Part shown: piece after piece, positions 45,089 to 51,936 of the stretch
How the letters are laid out: every line of letters starts with the position of its first letter
Numbering within the stretch: the first letter of the stretch is position 1
Origin: Fen-178 sp049516835
Lineage (GTDB): Bacteria; Acidobacteriota; Terriglobia; Bryobacterales; Bryobacteraceae
NCBI GenBank assembly: GCA_049516835.1
Contig: JBEKSR010000026.1
Span: 1-64,000, forward strand
Length of the DNA stretch: 64,000 nucleotides
Direction of reading: 5' to 3'
The notes under the pieces: generated by a model
What the model saw: the letters and a program-made list of their open reading frames with translations, nothing else
Databases searched by the model: none
Told to the model about the DNA's origin: nothing
Position numbers and translations under genes: made by a program

Positions 45089-45835
45089 TCAGTCCCCGAG
45101 GCGGCGGAACATGTCGGCGAATCCCTGGAGCGAGATTTGTTCGGCGCGGAGGGAGGCTTCGGGCCAGGCATCGACCGTTTCCCTTCCGTAGAAGCCGGCG
45201 AGGTTGTTGCGGAGCGTCTTGCGCTTCTGCCGGAAACATCGGGCGAGGAAGCGGAGGAAGGCGTCGCGGTCGGGCAAGCGCAGGTCGTGGGTGCGCGGTT
45301 CGAGCAGCACCACGGCGGAATCGACTTTGGGCGGCGGGTGAAAAGCCGCCGGCTTCACTTCGAAGAGGAGGCGCACGTCCGCGAACAACGCGGTCCTGAC
45401 CGTGAGGTAGCCATATTCGCGGTCGCCGGGCCGCGCCACCAGCCGTTCCGCGACCTCCTTCTGGATCAGAAAAACGGCGCGGGGCGGCTTGAGGAGAACC
45501 ACTTTCTCGAGAATCGGCGAGGCGATGTAGTAGGGCAGGTTGCCGGCGATGGTGGCGCGGCCCCATTGCGCGAGGTCGGTTTCGAGCACGTCCGCGCAGA
45601 CGATTTCGAGGCGCGGCTCGGCCGCGAATTTGAGATGGAGGCGCTCGACCAGGCGCGGGTCCACCTCGACGGCCACGACCCGCGCGGCACGCTGCAAGAG
45701 TTTTTCGGTCAAAGCACCGCGGCCGGGGCCGATTTCGACCACCAGATCCTGGGGCGCGGGACAGGCGGCCGCGGCGATGCGCTCGAGGATGGAACTCCTA
45801 CCGAGGAAATGTTGTCCGAGTTTCGGGCGTGGCAC
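45089..45835 (-). CDS. rsmA: 16S rRNA dimethyladenosine transferase (KsgA)
   Basis: The 248-residue enzyme dimethylates two adjacent adenosines near the 3' end of 16S rRNA. Diagnostic segments are KLGQHFLGRSSILERI, VVEIGPGRGALTEKLL, RATIAGNLPYYIASPIL (the NLPY catalytic motif) and VLLEPR with FRQKRKTLRNNL near the C-terminus. Length is usual for RsmA. It lies 10 bases from the end of an anti-sigma gene. Confidence 0.95.
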   Translation of the reverse strand: MPRPKLGQHFLGRSSILERIAAAACPAPQDLVVEIGPGRGALTEKLLQRAARVVAVEVDPRLVERLHLKFAAEPRLEIVCADVLETDLAQWGRATIAGNLPYYIASPILEKVVLLKPPRAVFLIQKEVAERLVARPGDREYGYLTVRTALFADVRLLFEVKPAAFHPPPKVDSAVVLLEPRTHDLRLPDRDAFLRFLARCFRQKRKTLRNNLAGFYGRETVDAWPEASLRAEQISLQGFADMFRRLGD

Positions 45836-45845
45836 GCGAGCGCCG

Positions 45846-46508
45846 TCAGCCGCGCACGCTGATCTGGCTGCGGCGGAATACCACCTTGCTCCAGGTGGGC
45901 CGCCCGAAGACAGTGGCGGGAGCGAAGCGCGAAAACAGAATCAGGTCGTTCAGTTGCTCGGCCGTCGGCTTGCCGCGGCTGATGGTGTAGTCCGTGACCC
46001 GGCCTCGCTCGTCTATCGTCAGTTCCACCACGATTTCATCGCCCGTGCTTACGGGACTCTCCTCCAAAGCCGGACTGGTGTAAAGCCTCCACAGGGGCAC
46101 ATCGTTGCGGAAGTTATGCGGAAACGCCAGGCTGGGGACGAGCATGGCGAACATCACCAGGGCGGAGAGCACGCCGCCGGCGAAGGGCAGCGCCATGGGC
46201 CGCATGAGGTTTTCGAACACCAACTGCAGGCGTCCGGCCCAGCGGTGCGCGCGGGCGGAGAGACCCACGTGGGAAAGCCGCCGCAGGCGCTCGTTCAGAG
46301 CGAGCGTGCGCAATCCCTCAAGCAGGCGGGCGGGCAATTCAGGTTTGTCGAGCTGGCGGAGCGCCCCGCGCAACTCTCGCATGGATTCGAATTCCGCGCC
46401 GCACTGGCGGCACGCTTCGAGGTGCGCCAAAACACTCTCCTCCTCCTTGGCCGTAACCCTCCGGTCGAGGAGTGAAGAGACCATTTCATGCATGTCGTCA
46501 CAGCTCAT
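45846..46508 (-). CDS. Zinc-finger anti-sigma factor with a TonB-like tail
   Basis: The 220-residue product has the anti-sigma zinc-finger pattern at its start (Cys3 or His7, then His29-x3-Cys33-x2-Cys36 in HLEACRQC), one membrane segment near residues 108-128 (LPFAGGVLSALVMFAMLVP), and a periplasmic C-terminal domain resembling TonB C-termini (IVVELTIDERGRVTDYTISRG, then VFGRPTWSKVVFRR). It should hold the ECF sigma factor encoded just upstream until an envelope signal frees it. A TonB-type domain as sensor is unusual. Confidence 0.8.
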   Translation of the reverse strand: MSCDDMHEMVSSLLDRRVTAKEEESVLAHLEACRQCGAEFESMRELRGALRQLDKPELPARLLEGLRTLALNERLRRLSHVGLSARAHRWAGRLQLVFENLMRPMALPFAGGVLSALVMFAMLVPSLAFPHNFRNDVPLWRLYTSPALEESPVSTGDEIVVELTIDERGRVTDYTISRGKPTAEQLNDLILFSRFAPATVFGRPTWSKVVFRRSQISVRG

Positions 46509-46517
46509 AGCTTCACT

Positions 46518-47192
46518 TCACTCTGCCGTCTTCGGCACCAATCGCAAGGCCGGCCTGGATTCCAGGCTTCCCGCGAGTTCTTCCCGCAGGGCTTCGCGGC
46601 CCCGCAGGATTCGAGACTTGACGGTCCCCAGGGAGACACCAAGGACCCCCGCGATTTCCTCGTAACTCATGTCTGTGATGTCCCTGAGCACCACGGATTC
46701 GCGGAAAATAGGATTGATTCTATTAAGCGCCGCCTCAATCATGACGTGCTGTTCACGGTCGAAGGCCACGTCAAACGGCGAGCGGCTGTTGTCCGGTATG
46801 CTCTCCTTCCAGTCGCGCGTCTCGTTCGGATTTGCGTCCAGATCCACTTCGCGGTGGCGGTGCCGAAAGAACCATCGCCTGGCGTTATGCGCTTCGTTCA
46901 CGGTGATGCGGTAGATCCAGGTCTTCAGGGTGCTCCGCCCGCGGAAGTTTCCGACATTGCGGAAGACTTTCAGGAAAACCTCCTGGACCACGTCACAGGC
47001 CTCGGACTGGTTGTTCAGCAGCCGCAAAGCCAGCGTGTAGACGGGTTGCTGGAACCGGGTTAGCAATTCCTCGTAGGCCCACTCAGACCCCTCGCGCAGG
47101 GATTCCACCAGGCGGAGATCGTCCGATTCCGCGGCTTCCGCCGTCTGTTCCGGGTTCAAGTCCAAGATTGAAGTGGCCACCAAGAGCCTCAC
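46518..47192 (-). CDS. ECF sigma factor, RpoE-like
   Basis: The 224-residue product has sigma region 2 (YEELLTRFQQPVYTLALRLL, DVVQEVFLKVFRNVGNFRG, LKTWIYRITVNEAHNARR) and region 4 (VVLRDITDMSYEEIAGVLGV, GTVKSRILRGREAL). This is the classic RpoE-type arrangement with the cognate zinc-finger anti-sigma gene 9 bases downstream. A sigma-E-like promoter lies upstream (47241-47269), so it probably activates itself. The likely start is GTG. Confidence 0.92.
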   Translation of the reverse strand: MRLLVATSILDLNPEQTAEAAESDDLRLVESLREGSEWAYEELLTRFQQPVYTLALRLLNNQSEACDVVQEVFLKVFRNVGNFRGRSTLKTWIYRITVNEAHNARRWFFRHRHREVDLDANPNETRDWKESIPDNSRSPFDVAFDREQHVMIEAALNRINPIFRESVVLRDITDMSYEEIAGVLGVSLGTVKSRILRGREALREELAGSLESRPALRLVPKTAE

Positions 47193-47240
47193 ATTCAGCC
47201 TGACTTCAAACTAACAGGAAAACACCGGCCTTGCAAAGAG

Positions 47241-47269
47241 ATAGACACCGGCTGGGGTGAAAAAGTTCC
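47241..47269 (-). promoter_or_regulatory. Sigma-E-like promoter upstream of its own sigma gene
   Basis: On the minus strand, -35 GGAACTT (47263-47269) is followed after 16 bases by GTCTAT (47241-47246). This closely fits the general ECF/sigma-E promoter pattern (GGAACTT, 16 or so bases, then TCTAA-like) and lies about 50 bases before the sigma gene start. Confidence 0.65.
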
Positions 47270-47313
47270 CGGATTACGCAGGCACCTGCGCTACAATCCG
47301 AGTGAGCGAAGCC

Positions 47314-48207
47314 ATGAGAAGAGCAGGATGGACCGTTTTGCTGGGGGCACTCGCGGGGTTGGGGCAAGCGGCGTCGACCGCGGCGCCCATCGGCGCCCTC
47401 ATTATCGATGGGCAGAACAACCACGACTGGAGGTCGACCACGCCGGCGCTGAAGAAGATCCTGGAGGCTGACGGCCTGTTCCGGGTGGAGGTGCTCACGA
47501 CCCCTCCCAAGGAGGGCGACTTCAGCGTCTTCAAACCGGAGTTTGCCAAGTACCGGGTAGTGATCTCCAATTACAACGAATTCCCCAACGGCAGCAAGTG
47601 GCCGGCGGAGGTTCAGGCGGCCTTCGAGAAATACGTGCGGGAGGGCGGCGGTTTCGTCTCGTATCATGCGGCGGACAACGCGTTCCCGGAGTGGAGGGCG
47701 TACAACCTCATTATTGGGATCGGTGGCTGGATGGGGCGCGACGAGAAATCGGGGCCATTCTGGTACTTCCGAGACGGCAAACTGACGTCGGACACGTCGC
47801 CCGGTAACGCCGGCAACCACGGTGCGCGCACGCCGTTTCCGGTGGTGATCCGCGACAGCCGGCACCCGATCACCAGGGGGTTGCCGGCAGTGTGGATGCA
47901 CGCCGCCGACGAGTTGTACTCGAAGATGCGCGGTCCGGGTGAGAACATGACGGTGCTGGCGACGGCGTACTCGGACCCGGCCAACAAAGGGAGCGGCCAC
48001 GACGAGCCGATGCTGATGGCGCTCAGCTTCGGCAAAGGGCGGGTTTTTCATACGACGCTGGGCCACGACGTGCCGGCCATGGAGTGCGTGGGCTTCATGG
48101 TGACGCTGCGGCGCGGAACCGAGTGGGCCGCCACCGGGAAAGTGACCGTGAAAGTGCCGCCGGACTTCCCGACGGCGGACAAAGTGAGCACGCGGCCCTT
48201 ACGGTAA
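47314..48207 (+). CDS. Secreted ThuA-domain protein
   Basis: The 297-residue product starts MRRAGWTVLLGALAGLGQAAS, a signal peptide. The ThuA (glutamine-amidotransferase-like fold) domain fills the rest: GALIIDGQNNHDWRSTTPAL, YVREGGGFVSYHAADNAFP, HPITRGLPAVWMHAADELY and GKGRVFHTTLGHD. ThuA proteins take part in carbohydrate degradation in bacteroidetes and acidobacteria and usually lack the catalytic Cys. It lies 11 bases upstream of the dehydrogenase gene. Confidence 0.85.
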   Translation: MRRAGWTVLLGALAGLGQAASTAAPIGALIIDGQNNHDWRSTTPALKKILEADGLFRVEVLTTPPKEGDFSVFKPEFAKYRVVISNYNEFPNGSKWPAEVQAAFEKYVREGGGFVSYHAADNAFPEWRAYNLIIGIGGWMGRDEKSGPFWYFRDGKLTSDTSPGNAGNHGARTPFPVVIRDSRHPITRGLPAVWMHAADELYSKMRGPGENMTVLATAYSDPANKGSGHDEPMLMALSFGKGRVFHTTLGHDVPAMECVGFMVTLRRGTEWAATGKVTVKVPPDFPTADKVSTRPLR

Positions 48208-48218
48208 CCTAGGGGTTC

Positions 48219-49253
48219 ATGCCCGTCATATCCGCCGCCGAGTTGACGCGATTCACCGAAGAGATCCTGGTAGCCGCGGGAGTGCCGCCGCACAAGGCCG
48301 CCATTACGGCCGCTTCCGTGGTGGCTTCCAACCTGCGGGGCGTGGATTCGCACGGCATCCAACTGGTCCCGTTTTATGTGGACCGGTTACTGGCCGGGGA
48401 AGTGGACCCGCAGGCGGACGGCCGGGTGATTTCGGAAAGCGGCGCGTGCCTGGTATTCGACGGGCAGAACGGGATCGGGCAGTGGATCGCGGAGACGTGC
48501 TGCGCGCACGCGGTGCGCATCGCCGGGAAGCAGGGGATGGCGCTGGTGGTGGCGCGCGAGTCGAACCACTTCGGCGCGGCGGCGTGGTGGGCGCAGAAGA
48601 TGCGGGCGGCGGGGCAGATCGGAATCGTGTTCTGCAACGCCTCGCCCATCGTGCCGCCCTGGCAAGGCAAGCAGGGCCGGGTGGGCACCAACCCGATTTG
48701 CATGTCGGTGCCGGGGCCGTGGCTGCTGGATATGGCGACCACCACGGTGGCGGCGGGGCGCGTCTTCAAGGCGTTCCTCAACGGGCAGCCGGAAATTCCG
48801 GCGGGGTGGGCGCTCGACTCCGAAGGCGTGCCCACCACCGATACGGCCGAGGCGTACCAGGGAATGCTCATGCCGCTGGGCGGCTACAAAGGCAGCGGCC
48901 TGGCCATGATGGTGGAGATTCTGTGCTCGGTGCTGAGCGGCGGCGCCATGCCCAACGAAGTGAGCGGCATTCGCTCCCACGGCAAGGCGGCGCGGGTGAG
49001 CCAGGCTTATATGGCGATTGAGGTGGCGCACTTCATGCCGGTGGAGGAGTTCACCACGCGCATGGAGAAACTGGTGAACCTCATCAAGACGGCGGCTCCG
49101 GCGCCGGGCTACGACGAGGTGCTGGTGGCGGGCGATCCGGAATGGCGCACGGAAGCCGAGCGGCGCCAGAACGGCATTCCGCTCGCGGAGGGGAATTGGG
49201 AAGCGTTATGCAAGACGGCGGCGCGGGTGAAGGTGGCGGCGCCGGTCCGCTAG
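48219..49253 (+). CDS. Malate/L-lactate dehydrogenase family (Ldh2) oxidoreductase
   Basis: The 344-residue product matches the Ldh2/malate family by VVASNLRGVDSHGIQLVP, VARESNHFGAAAWWAQ, VGTNPICMSVP, DMATTTVAAGR and LGGYKGSGLAMMVEIL. It uses NAD(P) to reduce or oxidise 2-hydroxy acids such as malate, lactate, ureidoglycolate or sulfolactate; the substrate cannot be read here. It is close behind the ThuA gene and 11 bases before lipA. Confidence 0.9.
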   Translation: MPVISAAELTRFTEEILVAAGVPPHKAAITAASVVASNLRGVDSHGIQLVPFYVDRLLAGEVDPQADGRVISESGACLVFDGQNGIGQWIAETCCAHAVRIAGKQGMALVVARESNHFGAAAWWAQKMRAAGQIGIVFCNASPIVPPWQGKQGRVGTNPICMSVPGPWLLDMATTTVAAGRVFKAFLNGQPEIPAGWALDSEGVPTTDTAEAYQGMLMPLGGYKGSGLAMMVEILCSVLSGGAMPNEVSGIRSHGKAARVSQAYMAIEVAHFMPVEEFTTRMEKLVNLIKTAAPAPGYDEVLVAGDPEWRTEAERRQNGIPLAEGNWEALCKTAARVKVAAPVR

Positions 49254-49264
49254 GATAGAACCAG

Positions 49265-50161
49265 GTGCTGGTCTCAATTTCTCGCAAGCTCGGTCCCGGA
49301 ACAGGCGGGCTTCCACGCCCGCAGTGGCTGCGCGCGCCGGCGCCGGGGGGAGAGAACTATCGCGATCTGAAGGAACTCATCGGGCGGCTGCGGCTGCACA
49401 CGGTTTGCGAAAGCGCGGCTTGCCCCAACGTGGGCGAGTGTTGGAACCACCGCACGGCCACGTTCATGATCCTGGGGAACGTGTGCACGCGGCGCTGCGG
49501 ATTCTGCGCGGTCGAAAAGGGCGCGCCGCTGCCGGTGGATTACGATGAGCCGCAGCGCGTGGCCGCGGCGGTGGAAGCCATGGGCCTCGAATTCGCGGTG
49601 ATCACCAGCGTCAACCGCGACGACCGCGAGGACGGCGGCGCGGAACTGTTCGCTCTGACCATCCGCGCCATCCGCGAGCGCGTTTCAGGCTGCGGCATCG
49701 AGGTGCTGACGCCGGATTTCCAAGGCAGCCACGCGGCCGTCGAGACGGTGATGGAGGCCGCACCGGACGTGTTCAACCACAACACCGAAACCGTGCCGAG
49801 GTTCTACGGCCAGGTGCGGCTGGGCGCGCGCTACGAGCGCTCGCTGGACGTGCTGGCTCACGCCAAGCGCGTGGCGCCCGGTACGCCGACGAAATCCGGC
49901 CTGATGCTGGGACTCGGCGAGACCAACGGTGAGGTGTTGGAGGTGATGCGCGACCTGCGCGCGCGGAGCGTCGATAGCCTGACGGTGGGCCAATACCTGC
50001 GGCCATCGCCCGAGCACATGCCCATCGTGCGCTACGCGACACCGGAGGAGTTCGAGGAACTGCGCCGCGCGGGATACGAGATGGGCTTCGCGCACGTGGA
50101 ATCGGGACCGCTGGTGCGCAGTTCGTACCACGCGTCACGGGCGGTGAAGCAGGCTCGGTAG
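49265..50161 (+). CDS. lipA: Lipoyl synthase
   Basis: The 298-residue radical SAM enzyme inserts two sulfurs into octanoyl chains on lipoyl domains. Both cluster motifs are present: CESAACPNVGEC near residue 48 for the auxiliary cluster, and CTRRCGFC near residue 78 for the radical SAM cluster. The closing RSSYHA is the LipA signature providing the Ser ligand. It starts at GTG. A perfect hairpin directly overlaps the stop codon region (50161-50180). Confidence 0.96.
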   Translation: MLVSISRKLGPGTGGLPRPQWLRAPAPGGENYRDLKELIGRLRLHTVCESAACPNVGECWNHRTATFMILGNVCTRRCGFCAVEKGAPLPVDYDEPQRVAAAVEAMGLEFAVITSVNRDDREDGGAELFALTIRAIRERVSGCGIEVLTPDFQGSHAAVETVMEAAPDVFNHNTETVPRFYGQVRLGARYERSLDVLAHAKRVAPGTPTKSGLMLGLGETNGEVLEVMRDLRARSVDSLTVGQYLRPSPEHMPIVRYATPEEFEELRRAGYEMGFAHVESGPLVRSSYHASRAVKQAR

Positions 50162-50180
50162 GACAGGCCGAGGCCTGTCC
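50161..50180. repeat. Hairpin at the end of lipA
   Basis: GGACAGGCC-ga-GGCCTGTCC is a perfect 9-base palindrome with a 2-base loop, starting at the lipA stop codon. It could stop or stabilise the lipA transcript. Similar hairpins occur at 29014 and 42747. Confidence 0.6.
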
Positions 50181-50190
50181 CGCCCGGCGG

Positions 50191-50526
50191 TTACGAGGAG
50201 ATGTCAAACCGGCCGCGCAACTCGCGAACACCGTCTTTGGAAGCGAAGTACTCCTTGTTTTGTTGAACCAGCCATCCCTGCTTGACGCACCACGCAAGGA
50301 AACCAGCGCCTAGCGCGGAAGGCTCGACGCGCTTCAGCCCCTTTGCGCGCTGTTGCGCGAGCGTGAGGTGAGTGCGGTGCCACTCTTCATCCTGCTCCTT
50401 CGTGATGCCCATCTTCTTCATCATGGCGTCGTGCTGTCCGGGTGTGAGGGCTGGCGCGGTCCCATGGAATTGGCCATGGTCCTCTTTGGTGAGGGTCATC
50501 CCCATGTGGTGGATTCTCTTTGCCAT
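50191..50526 (-). CDS. Small unrecognised protein
   Basis: The 111-residue product (AKRIHHMGMTLTKEDHGQFH opening) is hydrophilic with no signal or membrane segment. The N-terminal half is His/Met-rich (MTLTKEDHGQFHGTAPALTPGQHDAMMKKMGIT, described in parts), then ALGAGFLAWCVKQGWLVQQ. A GGAG ribosome binding site lies 10 bases before the ATG. It lies downstream of two paralogous secreted-protein genes on the same strand. I do not know the family. Confidence 0.65.
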   Translation of the reverse strand: MAKRIHHMGMTLTKEDHGQFHGTAPALTPGQHDAMMKKMGITKEQDEEWHRTHLTLAQQRAKGLKRVEPSALGAGFLAWCVKQGWLVQQNKEYFASKDGVRELRGRFDISS

Positions 50527-50581
50527 TCGGAACGGACTCCTTTCGTTTCACCCGAAGCTTACGCCCGGCCATCAAACGCGG

Positions 50582-51139
50582 TCAATCCAATCGGTCAAGT
50601 TTCTGCGGCGGCGGCCAGGTTTTTTCAAGAAGTGCTGGCGGCACTCTCTCCATCCTGGTGATATCGTCGCCGTGGGCTCGATCATCGGCGCCGTACTTCG
50701 CCAGGAAATCGCGGATTGCGGCAGCGGGCGCGACGGGCGCCAGGCTTTCCGCGGCCTTTTCGCGGAACCAATCGGTGTCCAAGTCGGCGAATCGAAAAGC
50801 ACCGTCCTCGGTCCAGACTCTGACGAGGCAGTGCAGCGGAATCCGCAACGGTTGGGCGGGGGGCAAGAGGTCGAGGAACCGGGCTTCCCCCGCGCGGAAC
50901 AGCCGGGCTTCGAATTTGAGAACTGTCGAACCGCTCACAAAGGCGATGGTGTAGGCGCTGTCGCCGTTGCGACGGAAGATCAACAGGTCGCGTCCGCCGG
51001 TCTCACTCCAGACCCCAAGAAGGGCGGGGTCGAAGGTGGCTTCGCGATCGGTCGCGATGGGGTCCAACCACAGCAGCGGGGTCGCCGCGGTGAGAGCCGC
51101 GGCGCCAGCCAGGGTAAGGAACAACAGTCTGATTGGCAT
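50582..51139 (-). CDS. Secreted protein, tandem paralogue 2
   Basis: The 185-residue product starts MPIRLLFLTLAGAAALTAATP with GGAGG upstream, then LWLDPIATDREATFDPALLGVW, LLIFRRNGDSAYTIAF and WTEDGAFRFADLDTDWFREKA-like blocks. It is clearly a diverged copy of the gene at 51159-51701, but lacks the lipobox Cys and carries an ordinary signal peptide. Function unknown. The two genes are 19 bases apart. Confidence 0.75.
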   Translation of the reverse strand: MPIRLLFLTLAGAAALTAATPLLWLDPIATDREATFDPALLGVWSETGGRDLLIFRRNGDSAYTIAFVSGSTVLKFEARLFRAGEARFLDLLPPAQPLRIPLHCLVRVWTEDGAFRFADLDTDWFREKAAESLAPVAPAAAIRDFLAKYGADDRAHGDDITRMERVPPALLEKTWPPPQKLDRLD

Positions 51140-51158
51140 GTTCGCCTCCGGACCGCCA

Positions 51159-51701
51159 TCAGAACTGCTGCACTCTTTGCCACTCAGTGGCATCGCCGTG
51201 GGCCTTGTCATCGACGCCGTATTTCGCCACGAAGGCGCGGACGGCGGCGCCCGGTGCGGTCAGCACCACGCGCTTGTCATCGCTTCGGTTGGGCAGAAGT
51301 TGCGAGGCCTGCTTACGGAGCCATTCGGTGTCCAGATACGACCAGCGAAGCGCGCCGCCTTCGGTCCAGATCCGGGCCACGGCATGGCCTGCGATCTGGA
51401 AATCGTCGGAGCCTTCCGGCGTGAGGTCCAGCATGGACGCTTCCCCAACGCGGAACAGGCGGGCGGTGAATTGCCGCGCGCTGCCGTCGGTCACCCAGGT
51501 AATGGCGTAGCCACTGTCGCCGTTGCGGCGGAAGATACATAGGTCTTTGCCCTGGTCGGTCCCCCACGTTCCCAGCAGCGTTGGGTCGAACACGGCGTCC
51601 TGATCGGTTACGACCGGATCCAGCGATAACAGGGCGGGGGAATCGCAGCCCGTGAGAATCAAGGCGCCCGCGAGGGCCAGCAACATCGATGTCAGTTTCA
51701 T
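51159..51701 (-). CDS. Putative lipoprotein, tandem paralogue 1
   Basis: The 180-residue product has a lipoprotein signal with lipobox LTGC (Cys19), then LSLDPVVTDQDAVFDPTLLG, LCIFRRNGDSGYAITW and a WTEGGALRWSYLDTEWLRKQ region. Alignment with the next gene is continuous across most of the length, with matching ribosome sites (GGAGGCGAA). The family is not recognised; it appears to be a small secreted beta-rich domain. Confidence 0.75.
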   Translation of the reverse strand: MKLTSMLLALAGALILTGCDSPALLSLDPVVTDQDAVFDPTLLGTWGTDQGKDLCIFRRNGDSGYAITWVTDGSARQFTARLFRVGEASMLDLTPEGSDDFQIAGHAVARIWTEGGALRWSYLDTEWLRKQASQLLPNRSDDKRVVLTAPGAAVRAFVAKYGVDDKAHGDATEWQRVQQF

Positions 51702-51795
51702 TCTTCGCCTCCATCAAAGAACAGCGACATTTTGGGGCGGGGATTGCACTGACCGGCTTTTTTTACATAAAAAGGAGGATGTCTCGTCCCGCGGG

Positions 51796-51935
51796 CGAAA
51801 ACCTGGGGACAGACGGATCTGGCCGCGCGGCGCAGAGCGGGCTCGACTCGGAGAGCAAACCCGGTGACAGACCGATCTGTCCGCGCGGCGCAAAGACGGC
51901 GCCTTGGGACAGATTGGTCAGTCACCAGGTTTTCG
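51796..51935. repeat. Inverted repeat enclosing a duplicated unit
   Basis: CGAAAACCTGG (51796-51806) pairs perfectly with CCAGGTTTTCG (51925-51935). Between them a unit of about 30 bases beginning GACAGAC.GATCTG and ending CGCGGCGCA.AG occurs twice (51808-51837 and 51865-51894). The unit class also occurs at 44938. It lies directly downstream of the kinase gene stop. Confidence 0.6.
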
Positions 51936-51936
51936 G

